Assembly: GCA_028683435.1 (NCBI GenBank)
Contig: JAQUIG010000023.1
Span: forward strand, 1 to 41,284
Direction of reading: 5' to 3'
Length of the DNA: 41,284 nucleotides
Source: Desulfuromonadaceae bacterium
Lineage (GTDB): Bacteria; Desulfobacterota; Desulfuromonadia; Geobacterales; Pseudopelobacteraceae
The translations under genes were made by a program, and so were the position numbers. Under the pieces are notes generated by a model, which was given only the letters and a program-made list of their open reading frames with translations, did not search any database and had not been told where the DNA came from. Every line of letters starts with the position of its first letter. Positions within the stretch are counted from its first letter, which is position 1. Shown one piece after another: positions 32,541 to 40,023 of the stretch.

Positions 32541-33603
32541 GTGCAGCACGAACGTATTGAGCAGGCCATGGTACCAGATGTCCAAGCTCCTTGGCAGCAT
32601 GGAGCGGCCAATAGGGATCTCTGAGCAATTCTCTGGCAAGCAGCACTAGATCAGCTTGACCTGAACGAATGATGTGATCTGCCTGTGCTGGAGCTGTAAT
32701 CATACCAACTGCGCCGATTTTACCGCCTGTATTACGTCGGATTCGCTCTGCAAACTGGGTCTGATAGCCTGCTCCGAGTGGTATTCTGGCACGCGAGGCT
32801 GTGCCGCCCGAAGAGCAGTCAACAAGATCAACTCCTAATGGAATGAGTTGTCGTACCAATTCAATGGACTGCTCAATATCCCAGCCTCCTTCAACCCAGT
32901 CTGTAGCTGAGATTCTTACCAGAAGCGGTAGATTGTCCGGCCATATTTTACGGACAGCGGTCACTGTATCTTTCAAGAAACGCGTACGGTTCTCAAAACT
33001 ACCACCATAGTGATCAGTCCGCTGGTTACTGAGTGGTGAGAGGAACTGGTGCAGCAAGTAACCATGAGCCGCGTGGATTTCGGCGACCTTGAACCCTGCC
33101 AGTAGCGAACGGCGGGCAGCATCAACAAAAGCTACCGTAATCTCCTTTATTGCTTCTTCAGTCAACACTGTCGGCACTAAACATCCGTCATCAAATGGAA
33201 TAGCACTAGGTCCTACAATCGGCCAGCCACCCTCTGTTTCGGACAAAGTCTCTGAACGGCTCTCCCAGGGCGGTGGTACGCTGGCTTTACGGCCGGCATG
33301 GGCCAACTGGATTCCGGCAACGCTTCCGCGTTGTGATATGAAGTTAGTGATACGCGTCAGAAATTCTATGTGATCATCGTGCCATATGCCAAGATCCTGC
33401 GGACTTATACGTCCCTCATGAGTTACCGCTGCAGCCTCGGTCAACACGAGCCCCGCACCGCCGGCAGCGCGGCTGCCATAATGGACAAGGTGCCAGTCAT
33501 TGGCGACGCCATCCACACATGAGTACTGACACATAGGCGACACCGCAATACGGTTCGGAAGTTTTATGCTGCGTAGTTCAAGTGGTTCAAATAAATGAGA
33601 CAT
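32506..33603 (-). CDS. NADH:flavin oxidoreductase / Old Yellow Enzyme (YqjM type)
   Basis: A 365-residue FMN enzyme that reduces activated alkenes or similar electrophiles with NAD(P)H. It shows MSHLFEPLELRSIKLPNRIA, VSPMCQYSCVDGVANDWHLV (flavin-binding cysteine typical of YqjM-type enzymes), GIQLAHAGRKAS with the catalytic H-A-G-R-K, AEIHAAHGYLLHQFLSPLSN, DHYGGSFENRTRF, and LLARELLRDPYWPLHAAKEL. The last ~10 codons (after YVRAAP) are read from an IS256 relic in another frame, so the original C-terminus is replaced; most of the barrel is intact and activity is plausible. It stands alone. Confidence 0.9.
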   Translation of the reverse strand: MSHLFEPLELRSIKLPNRIAVSPMCQYSCVDGVANDWHLVHYGSRAAGGAGLVLTEAAAVTHEGRISPQDLGIWHDDHIEFLTRITNFISQRGSVAGIQLAHAGRKASVPPPWESRSETLSETEGGWPIVGPSAIPFDDGCLVPTVLTEEAIKEITVAFVDAARRSLLAGFKVAEIHAAHGYLLHQFLSPLSNQRTDHYGGSFENRTRFLKDTVTAVRKIWPDNLPLLVRISATDWVEGGWDIEQSIELVRQLIPLGVDLVDCSSGGTASRARIPLGAGYQTQFAERIRRNTGGKIGAVGMITAPAQADHIIRSGQADLVLLARELLRDPYWPLHAAKELGHLVPWPAQYVRAAPINTPAYSTSH

Positions 33604-33707
33604 GACGGATTCTCCTTGAGTGCGATTTCATATGTTCAAAAGTATATTTCAAATGTACCCTAAGTACCACTATCCAGAATGTAACCGAGAGATACGGGAA
33701 CTTTCTA

Positions 33708-34007
33708 TCATATCACCATAGCCGCACAGGGCGCATAACATCGGTCCCAGTATGCCTTCCTTTGCTTCAACCATACGTCCGGAAGTTCTTTCTTAACCGT
33801 TTCAGTAATGCGCCACCCTTGGGAGTAGGCGGATCGGGTCAAGAGCTTGCTGACCATCTCCTGGCCGAGAGTTTCGATCATCTCCTTGCGCAGCAGAGAT
33901 TGAACGGCGGCATCCATTAAGTAGACCCTCTGTCCGAGGAATAGGATCACCCCTCCCAGCGGGTTGAATGAGAGCAGTTCCCGAAAATCAAGTTGCGTGG
34001 TCTTCAT
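33708..34007 (-). CDS. Orphan XylR N-terminal (V4R-type) domain protein
   Basis: A 99-residue protein that corresponds to the first part of the XylR_N effector domain of sigma-54-dependent activators: LDFRELLSFNPLGGVILFLG, QRVYLMDAAVQSLLRKEMIE, TLGQEMVSKLLTRSAYSQGW. The V4R portion, AAA+ domain and DNA-binding domain are all missing. It ends after YWDRCYAPCAAMVI. It is either a truncated regulator or a free-standing fragment; in view of the IS debris around it, truncation is more likely. Confidence 0.7.
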   Translation of the reverse strand: MKTTQLDFRELLSFNPLGGVILFLGQRVYLMDAAVQSLLRKEMIETLGQEMVSKLLTRSAYSQGWRITETVKKELPDVWLKQRKAYWDRCYAPCAAMVI

Positions 34008-34169
34008 GACGTATCCTTTTTAAAAATAAGATTCTCAAAATCATAGGGCCTTGTCAATGTCATGAAGTGAGGTAGCTGAGCAGTGCAACCGCTGTAGAGT
34101 GCAATGGAAATGAGGTTTAACAAAACTTCATCATCTGCTTAAAAATATTGTTCAGCTCGAAAATATAAT

Positions 34170-34209
34170 TTGACAAAACATTTTATATGTGAAAAATTCA
34201 CATATAAAA
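34170..34209. promoter_or_regulatory. Promoter with 13-bp inverted repeat before the DUF6502 gene
   Basis: TTGACA (34170-34175) is followed by TTTTATATGTGAA (34181-34193), three A's and its exact complement (34197-34209). The palindrome covers the -10 and start region of the presumed promoter, a typical operator position. The downstream regulator is the obvious candidate to bind it. Confidence 0.6.
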
Positions 34210-34237
34210 CAAATTTGATTTTCAAGGTTTGTCAAAT

Positions 34238-35143
34238 ATGCCCGACAATATAAATCCAACGCCAGACGAAACTGTCTGTGGCAGTAATGGGGTAGATTCC
34301 ACATTATTCAGAACACTGAGCCGCCTGATACGCCCGATTGTCCGGCTTTGCCTTGCCAATGGCATTACGTTTGCGACTGCTGAAGAGTTCCTGAAACGGG
34401 CTTTTGTACACGAAGCTAAAGCAATACAGCCTGAAGCACCTGAGCATGGTATGGTAAGTCGCATAAGCACAGTTTCAGGTCTTAACCGACGTGAGGTAAC
34501 ACGTTTAACCAAATTGGCAACTTCAGAACGTATTACGAAACAGCCGCTTGCCTCCGAGATACTTGCACGTTGGACAACAGACCCGGCATGGCGAGACCAA
34601 GAAGGTAATCCCTTGGTAATTACGCGATTGGGAACAGCGCCAAGCTTTGAGGCCCTTGCCCATTCTATCACTCGTGATGTTCACCCCCGCAGCCTCCTTG
34701 ATGAACTAATTCGTTTAGACCTTGTTAGCCATGATAACAACCTCGACTTGATTACCGTTACCCGTAAAGACTTTGTTCCCCAAAACGATTCCCTTCAGAT
34801 GCTTGACTTCCTGGGTGACAACGTTGGAGACCACCTCAATGCGGCTATCGCCAATGTTTTACATGATGGCAAGAGCCACCTTGAACAGGCTGTTTTTGCC
34901 GATGAATTATCCGCAGAGTCTCTTGAAACATTACGACCGCTTGTCATGGCACAATGGAAAGAACTTCATGACAAGATGATAGCAACTCTAACGTCACTTA
35001 TTGAAGATGATAAACGTGCTGGTCGCGTGCAGAATCAGCGTATTCGCATCGGGCTTTACACCTTTACCGATTTTACCTATTCTCAATTACCGCAGAAATG
35101 TCAACTAGCCCGACGTTTCCGTAAAACAGTTCAAAGGAAATAA
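34238..35143 (+). CDS. DUF6502-type transcriptional regulator (putative)
   Basis: A 301-residue soluble protein. The N-terminal third is a helix-turn-helix-like region with LIRPIVRLCLANGITFATAE, VSRISTVSGLNRREVTRLTK, where the second segment resembles a recognition helix, followed by EILARWTTDPAWRDQEGNPL. The rest is helical, with an IRIGLYTFTDFTY segment near the C-terminus. This arrangement is what I know as the DUF6502 family. ATG at 34238 and TTG at 34229 are both possible starts. The stop is 4 bases before the first lipoprotein gene, so it is in one operon with them. Confidence 0.7.
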   Translation: MPDNINPTPDETVCGSNGVDSTLFRTLSRLIRPIVRLCLANGITFATAEEFLKRAFVHEAKAIQPEAPEHGMVSRISTVSGLNRREVTRLTKLATSERITKQPLASEILARWTTDPAWRDQEGNPLVITRLGTAPSFEALAHSITRDVHPRSLLDELIRLDLVSHDNNLDLITVTRKDFVPQNDSLQMLDFLGDNVGDHLNAAIANVLHDGKSHLEQAVFADELSAESLETLRPLVMAQWKELHDKMIATLTSLIEDDKRAGRVQNQRIRIGLYTFTDFTYSQLPQKCQLARRFRKTVQRK

Positions 35144-35147
35144 CACA

Positions 35148-36044
35148 ATGAAAGATCTCAATTTATCCAGCTTCAAACAGTCATGGCGACTCATCTTCGT
35201 ATGTCTTCTCAGTGCTTATATCCTCACAGGATGCGGCTCAAGCGGAACTGATACAACCGCAGGAGTTGGCTCTGGAGGCACAGGAGTTCTGGCGAAAGCA
35301 GTAACCGGCACAGTTGCTGATGGTTATCTTGTTAATGCGACGGTGTTCCTCGACAAGAACGGCAATTACCAATTAGATGTAGGCGAACCATCCACAACCA
35401 CTGATTCAAATGGGACATATGCGCTGAATATTGACCCGGCGGATGTCGGCAAATATCCAATAGTTGTGCTGGCAATCAAAGGAATTACTCTCGATAAAGA
35501 CACTAACCAAACCATAGCCAACAGCTATGTTCTCAGTTTATCGAGAGACAGTGTTACCGGCACGGTCAGCAATTTCATCAGCCCAATGTCATCACAAATT
35601 CGGGAATTGATGGAAACGGGGGCATATGCTTCCTTGCAACAGGCTTCGGACGCCTTGAGCAGCCAATTAGAGTTGCCAATTGGTACGGACATGAGGGGGG
35701 ATTACCTTCAATCCAACAACACCTCTATTCACACCGCAGCACAGAATATGTCGACCCTCATGGGAAATCAGATGGAGCAGGTTATGGGTGTGAACGGTTC
35801 GACCATAACGGTTGATGTCAACCGTTATAGAGGCATGATGGGTTTAATGTTCAACAACATGTCGTCAAGTTGGTGCCAGTCTTCACAATCCAGCATGGGG
35901 ACTTTTAGTAGCACCATGACAACTATGTTAGCCAACACGCCAACCACACCTGTCGGGCAGCCCTACTGGGATATGTCAACAGCCTATTCAAATATGATGG
36001 GGGGAATGAGCACAAGTAATAGCTCAATGATGGGCACATATTAA
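35148..36044 (+). CDS. Lipoprotein, paralogue A of a tandem pair
   Basis: A 298-residue exported lipoprotein. The signal peptide ends in the lipobox AYILTGCGSSG (cysteine near residue 29). Residues about 50-130 form a beta-sandwich like carboxypeptidase-regulatory or SdrD B-like repeats (VTGTVADGYLVNATVFLDKN, TTTDSNGTYALNIDPADVGK). The C-terminal half is helical and very rich in Met, Ser and Asn (RYRGMMGLMFNNMSSS, and a tail of repeated M-M-G motifs). AAAGGA lies before the ATG. It shares its layout and many blocks with the next gene, a clear tandem duplication. Likely on the outer membrane or facing the periplasm; role unknown. Confidence 0.82.
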   Translation: MKDLNLSSFKQSWRLIFVCLLSAYILTGCGSSGTDTTAGVGSGGTGVLAKAVTGTVADGYLVNATVFLDKNGNYQLDVGEPSTTTDSNGTYALNIDPADVGKYPIVVLAIKGITLDKDTNQTIANSYVLSLSRDSVTGTVSNFISPMSSQIRELMETGAYASLQQASDALSSQLELPIGTDMRGDYLQSNNTSIHTAAQNMSTLMGNQMEQVMGVNGSTITVDVNRYRGMMGLMFNNMSSSWCQSSQSSMGTFSSTMTTMLANTPTTPVGQPYWDMSTAYSNMMGGMSTSNSSMMGTY

Positions 36045-36094
36045 CACAGGAAGCATGTCACAACACAACCACTCGAAACAAAAGGAGAAAAATC

Positions 36095-36979
36095 ATGAAA
36101 AAGCGAGCATTAGCGGTATTATGTATTATTTATTCCGGGATTATAGCTGGTTGCGGTAGCAGTGGCAGCAGTACAAATCCAGCCGCAACAACGTCAGTCT
36201 CCGGCAAGGTTGCTGATGGCTACCTGGTCAATACCACAGTATTCCTCGACAAGAATTTCAACTACCGATTGGACGCAGAGGAACCCTCTGCTGTTACGGA
36301 CTCAAACGGAGCTTATTCGCTCACTATTGACCCTACCGATGTAGGCAAATACCCGATTGTGGCAATTGCAACTAAAGGTGTGACTATCGATAAGGATACC
36401 AATTTACCAGTCACCAATACGTATGTTCTCAGTATGCATGCAGTTGCCGTCACTCCGACGACGGGTGGCGTTTCCGGCACGGCCAGCAACTTCATCAGCC
36501 CGATGTCATCGCAAATTCGTGAAATGATGGAAACCGGTAAATACGCCACAATGCAGGATGCGATGAACGAATTAAGAAGTAAACTTGGCTTACCTACAGG
36601 AATAAGCATGATGGGAGACTATATAGCTGCAAACAACACAGCTATGCATACTGCTGCCCAGAACATGGCTACCCTGATGGGAAGCCAAATGAATCAGGTA
36701 TTTCGTTCCTACAGTTCCACTACGGGTGTTGATGTAAATCGTTACCGTGGCATGATGGGTACGATATTCAACAATATTTCCTCCGTCAGAGGGACAGGAA
36801 CCAATTCCCAGACTGCAATGACAAACTTGACGGGCACGATGATGACAAACCTTTCTACTATTACATCGGGCCAGCCATACCGTAACATGTCGTCTGCCTT
36901 CCGTGGCGGCACGGTGGGATGGACTGGAAGTGGAACAACAGGTTTGACCGGTGGAACAGGTAGTGGAATGATGAGGTAA
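36095..36979 (+). CDS. Lipoprotein, paralogue B of a tandem pair
   Basis: A 294-residue lipoprotein with lipobox GIIAGCGSSG (cysteine near residue 20). It repeats the layout of its neighbour: VSGKVADGYLVNTTVFLDKN, VTDSNGAYSLTIDPTDVGKY, NFISPMSSQIREMMETGKYA, AQNMATLMGSQMNQVF, VDVNRYRGMMGTIFNN. It differs by an insert (AVAVTPTTGG) and by a Gly/Thr-rich tail ending GSGMMR. AAAGGAGA precedes the ATG. The two copies have diverged a great deal in the tails, so the duplication is not recent. Methionine-rich tails suggest metal binding as one idea only. Confidence 0.82.
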   Translation: MKKRALAVLCIIYSGIIAGCGSSGSSTNPAATTSVSGKVADGYLVNTTVFLDKNFNYRLDAEEPSAVTDSNGAYSLTIDPTDVGKYPIVAIATKGVTIDKDTNLPVTNTYVLSMHAVAVTPTTGGVSGTASNFISPMSSQIREMMETGKYATMQDAMNELRSKLGLPTGISMMGDYIAANNTAMHTAAQNMATLMGSQMNQVFRSYSSTTGVDVNRYRGMMGTIFNNISSVRGTGTNSQTAMTNLTGTMMTNLSTITSGQPYRNMSSAFRGGTVGWTGSGTTGLTGGTGSGMMR

Positions 36980-37124
36980 ACACGGCGTCGAAGATTGCCC
37001 CACCTGAATCTTCAACACATCGATATTCCAAGAATGTTCAAGCTGTAGTGGGTCAAGTTGGGCGCCGATGCCGGGTCAGAATATGATACCGGTTCACAAG
37101 CATCTCTTGCAAAGCGTTACACCG

Positions 37125-37152
37125 TTGACTTTCGTTTACACTCAGGTATACT
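37125..37152 (+). promoter_or_regulatory. Promoter of the GEMM riboswitch
   Basis: TTGACT (37125-37130), a 16-base spacer and TATACT (37147-37152) form a good sigma-70 promoter, with the start expected near 37159, just before the aptamer. Confidence 0.7.
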
Positions 37153-37166
37153 TTTCTAAAATGGTT

Positions 37167-37249
37167 GGTACACGATAATACTAAACCACCCGCGAGGATG
37201 GGGCGGAAAGCCCATAGGGTCTCACAGAGACAGCCGGGTTGCCGAAATA
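37167..37249 (+). ncRNA. GEMM-I (probably GEMM-Ib, cGAMP-type) riboswitch aptamer
   Basis: The sequence follows the GEMM fold. The 5' strand is CACGATAATACTAAACC, then a P2 hairpin closed by CCGCGAGG with a GCGA tetraloop, and the tetraloop-receptor strand GGGGCGGAAAGCCCATAGGG. A P3 arm (GTCTCACAGAGAC) follows, and then the closing strand AGCCGGGTTGCCG. Aligned on CACG and AAACC, the position equal to G20 of c-di-GMP aptamers is A, the change known to favour 3',3'-cGAMP in Geobacter switches; this alignment is by eye. The closing strand overlaps a terminator, so ligand binding should turn expression on. Confidence 0.85.
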
Positions 37250-37279
37250 TCACTATATTTCGGCAACCCGGCTTTTTTT
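37232..37279 (+). terminator. Switching terminator of the GEMM riboswitch
   Basis: A 19-bp perfect stem (37232-37250 with 37255-37273, loop CACT) is followed by seven T's. Its 5' strand contains the aptamer's closing sequence AGCCGGGTTGCCG, so aptamer and terminator exclude each other. This gives an ON switch with ligand. Confidence 0.9.
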
Positions 37280-37307
37280 ATAAAAATTCCCGGGAAAAGG
37301 AGGCACC

Positions 37308-37453
37308 ATGTTTTCGAAGACACTAACACAGCGATCTCGTACAAGACATTTATATCTACGAACGGATTCCGTCTCTACTCGTCTTCATCGGTAAGTGTGG
37401 AACAAGGGAAGACAACAGACCTCGGAACTATCCCACTGGTAAAAACCCCCTGA
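37308..37453 (+). pseudogene. Remnant of the riboswitch-controlled exported-protein gene
   Basis: GGAGG and ATG (37308) follow the switch at the right distance, but that frame stops after 28 codons. In another frame 37310-37453 encodes FEDTNTAISYKTFISTNGFR then LYSSSSVSVEQGKTTDLGTI and PLVKTP. This matches the C-terminal end of carboxypeptidase-regulatory-like or cytochrome-type secreted proteins (a beta strand then V-x-V-x-x-G-x-T-T-x-L-G-T-I-x-L). So the ribosome-binding region is joined out of frame to the last ~47 codons, and most of the gene is deleted. Confidence 0.7.
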
Positions 37454-37459
37454 TATGGT

Positions 37460-37499
37460 CTTTCCCACCTGAAACTGGATCCAGTTTCAGGTGGGAAAG
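37460..37499. repeat. 40-bp perfect palindrome
   Basis: Bases 37460-37479 are exactly the complement of 37480-37499 with no spacer, centred on GGATCC. It lies 6 bases after the pseudogene stop. No T-run follows, so it is not a normal terminator, although the RNA would form a very strong hairpin. Confidence 0.9.
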
Positions 37500-37528
37500 T
37501 TCACGAAAGACCCGGCGTGATCCACCAT

Positions 37529-37590
37529 GGGACGCAAATAAAAACAGGCACATGCAACGATAAATTGCAGGTGCTTTTTCTTTTTTATGA
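37529..37590. repeat. Copy of the tRNA-Arg end/terminator sequence
   Basis: GGACGCAAATAAAAAC (37530-37545) and the following hairpin (AGGCACATGCAA ... TTGCAGGTGC, then TTTTTCTTTTTT) closely match 16449-16505, the tRNA-Arg 3' end plus element terminator. The tRNA body is absent. It acts at least as an intrinsic terminator and may be a relic att site. Confidence 0.6.
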
Positions 37591-37713
37591 TGACAGGGCC
37601 AAATATAGAGTCATTCGTAAAGGAAATGCTACTTAACTAACAGCACAGCAAATCGTTGCTTACTCAATACTCAACGAGTTAAGGGACGAGTGTATCCGCA
37701 AAGACTGTCATTA

Positions 37714-39039
37714 TCACTTTAGGTTATCCGGTAACATTGGTTGCTCTGCAGCTGTTTCCATTCCTTCAGCAACTTCCTTGATAATACCCATTTTAACGTA
37801 AATTGGTCGAACTACTTCTCTGATTTTAGGGAGCTGACGTGCAAACAATAATGTAGAGCCAAGACAACAGACCGCACCAAGCAATAGAGTCTCGCGGGGG
37901 CCGATAATACCTGCCATTGCTCCAGCTCCAAAACTGCCAAAAGGGGCCATTCCAAGAAATGCAACGGCGAAGAAGCTCATGACTCTGCCCCGCATATGCT
38001 CATCAAGGATTGTTTGAAGAATCGTGTTGCTGGAGGCAATCATTGTAATCGCACCAAACCCCGCAACAACGAGAGATGCAAACGAGACATTGATGTTGGT
38101 TGAAATAGCAAAAGAAGCAACTCCGATAGCAACCAAGAGTCCTGCCAGAACAATGAGCTTGCCAAGGCCGAGAACGCTTTTACGTGAGGCGAGATAGATG
38201 GTAGAGACTAATGCGCCGCATCCGCCAGCTGTCATAAGAAAACCGAAGGTGTGGGCACCACCGTGCAGAATTTCCTTCGCAAAAACCGGAATGAGAACTG
38301 AGTAAGGTATCCCCATCAGACTTACCAGGGCAACTAACAATAAAATACTCCGGATTGGCCCAAATCCAAAAGCGTAGCTGAAACCTTCACGCAGTTCATG
38401 CAGGACGTTCCGGCGTGGCTTATCACAATGGGGGCTAGGGCCAAGTTTCATAGCAACAAGTGCCAGCAATACTGCCAAGTAACTGACACTGTTCAGGACG
38501 AAGCAAACCCCCTCTCCAACCGAAGCAACGAGAAGACCCGCGATTGCAGGGCCTATGAGACGGGCGGCTTGTACAATTGATGAGTTCAACGCGATTGCAT
38601 TACTTAGGTCTTCTCGTTCTGAAACCATTTCAATGACAAATGACTGCCGTATCGGAATATCGAACGCATTGACAATACCGAGTAACAAGCTTAGCACTAT
38701 GATATGCCAGACTTGGATAACACCAGTCAGGACTGCTGCAGCCAGTACCGCTGCCTGCAGCATGGCAAGCGCCTGTGTTGCAATTAAGAGACGCTTACGA
38801 TTCCATCTGTCTGCCAACACTCCAGCTACAGGAGACAGAAGAAACGTTGGAATCTGGCTCGTGAACCCCACAACACCGAGCAGAAAGGCTGAACCGGTTA
38901 AGCGGTAGACCAGCCAACTCATGGCAACCGATTGCATCCAGGTTCCAACAAGAGAAACACTCTGACCAGCCACGAAAAGCCGGAAGTTCCGAGAACGCAA
39001 TGCCCGAAGCAGGGTTTTAATTCCAGATATATGTGGCAT
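37714..39039 (-). CDS. MFS transporter (DHA3/EntS-like)
   Basis: A 441-residue inner-membrane protein with about twelve helices. It starts MPHISGIKTLLRALRSRNFR and shows LVGTWMQSVAMSWLVYRLTG, the motif A loop GVLADRWNRKRLLIATQAL, and a second-half segment FGAITMIASSNTILQTILDE followed by HMRGRVMSFFAVAFLGMAPF. This is the DHA3 group with EntS-like exporters of siderophores and macrolides; substrate unknown. Start codons at 39051 and 39075 are also in frame; none has a clear ribosome-binding site. A TATAAT lies just upstream, so the leader may be very short. Confidence 0.88.
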   Translation of the reverse strand: MPHISGIKTLLRALRSRNFRLFVAGQSVSLVGTWMQSVAMSWLVYRLTGSAFLLGVVGFTSQIPTFLLSPVAGVLADRWNRKRLLIATQALAMLQAAVLAAAVLTGVIQVWHIIVLSLLLGIVNAFDIPIRQSFVIEMVSEREDLSNAIALNSSIVQAARLIGPAIAGLLVASVGEGVCFVLNSVSYLAVLLALVAMKLGPSPHCDKPRRNVLHELREGFSYAFGFGPIRSILLLVALVSLMGIPYSVLIPVFAKEILHGGAHTFGFLMTAGGCGALVSTIYLASRKSVLGLGKLIVLAGLLVAIGVASFAISTNINVSFASLVVAGFGAITMIASSNTILQTILDEHMRGRVMSFFAVAFLGMAPFGSFGAGAMAGIIGPRETLLLGAVCCLGSTLLFARQLPKIREVVRPIYVKMGIIKEVAEGMETAAEQPMLPDNLK

Positions 39040-39086
39040 AGGCGCATTATACATAAAAAGACCCATGATAACCACAACAGCAGCCT

Positions 39087-39122
39087 CAGAGGAAATCCCA
39101 CGTCACTGCGTGATTTCCTCTG
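39087..39122. promoter_or_regulatory. Hairpin upstream of the MFS gene
   Basis: CAGAGGAAATC pairs exactly with GATTTCCTCTG around 14 bases that can pair further (ACG/CGT). It lies 48 bases upstream of the chosen start of the MFS gene. It could be an operator or an mRNA leader structure; no T-run follows it. Confidence 0.4.
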
Positions 39123-39317
39123 TACAATAGCCACTGTTCCGTGACGTTCGATAATAGTTAGAGCCAATAAAATTCTTGCAATTAAGGGGATTTTGAACTA
39201 CTTACGACTATTTATCACTTCTCAATATTAGCTTGCAAGTCAAAGCACATGCCGATTAACGTTCCAAACATCCTTGCTGGCTAAGAGTTCTCCAGAGATT
39301 TAATAAGAGTCCATTAT

Positions 39318-40022
39318 ATGATTGAATTGAAAAACGTTACCAAAAGATACGATTCCCTTACGGCTGTTGACGACGTCTCCTTCTCTGTCAAGTCAGGAGA
39401 GTATTTTGCTCTGCTTGGACCCAATGGTGCAGGGAAGACGACAATAGTTAAGATGCTGCTCGACTTTACGCGACCGACATCGGGGAGCTTATCGTTAAGC
39501 GGCATCCCAAGTACCTTGGCAGAATGCCGACAATCAATCGGTTATCTTGCCGAAAACCACCATATTCCACCATCTCTTTCAGGGTGGCAATACCTCCTTC
39601 GTTGTGCTGAATTATTGGATATAGGCCGGCCAGAGGCTACAGATCAATGCAGACACATTGTCGAGCTGATCGGAATGCAAGGCAGGGAAGATGCAAAGGC
39701 TGGTACATATTCCAAGGGTATGATTCAACGGCTTGGAATAGGCGCTGCACTCATGGGAGCCCCAAAACTGTTGATTTTAGACGAGCCCACCTCTGGCTTG
39801 GACCCCATCGGCATCAGGGAAATACGCCAGCTCTTAGAGTCGCTTAAAGGCCACGGCATGACTATCTTTTTGAATTCACACCTACTGTCGGAAGTTGAAA
39901 AGATATGCGATACCGCAGCTATAATTAACCGTGGCAAGCTTTTGGTAAAAGACGCAATTTCCGCCATTGTCAAAGACGGTGAGACGCTTGAAGATATGTT
40001 CGTAAGACTCGTGAAAGGTTGA
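39318..40022 (+). CDS. ABC transporter ATP-binding protein
   Basis: A 234-residue ABC ATPase of the ABC-2 (CcmA/NatA/DRA) exporter type. Walker A is LLGPNGAGKTTIVKML, the Q-loop region is IGYLAENHHIPPSL, the signature is TYSKGMIQRLGIGAALMGAP, Walker B is LLILDEPTSGLDPIG, and the H-loop is NSHLLSEVEKIC. It is followed after one base by the permease gene, and the pair should form a complete exporter of two ATPases and two permeases. Substrate unknown; no substrate-binding protein is present, which fits export. Confidence 0.93.
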   Translation: MIELKNVTKRYDSLTAVDDVSFSVKSGEYFALLGPNGAGKTTIVKMLLDFTRPTSGSLSLSGIPSTLAECRQSIGYLAENHHIPPSLSGWQYLLRCAELLDIGRPEATDQCRHIVELIGMQGREDAKAGTYSKGMIQRLGIGAALMGAPKLLILDEPTSGLDPIGIREIRQLLESLKGHGMTIFLNSHLLSEVEKICDTAAIINRGKLLVKDAISAIVKDGETLEDMFVRLVKG

Positions 40023-40023
40023 C

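Noticed and set aside
37531-37713. Search for a gene between the relic terminator and the MFS gene
   Set aside because: Only very short frames without ribosome-binding sites were found.
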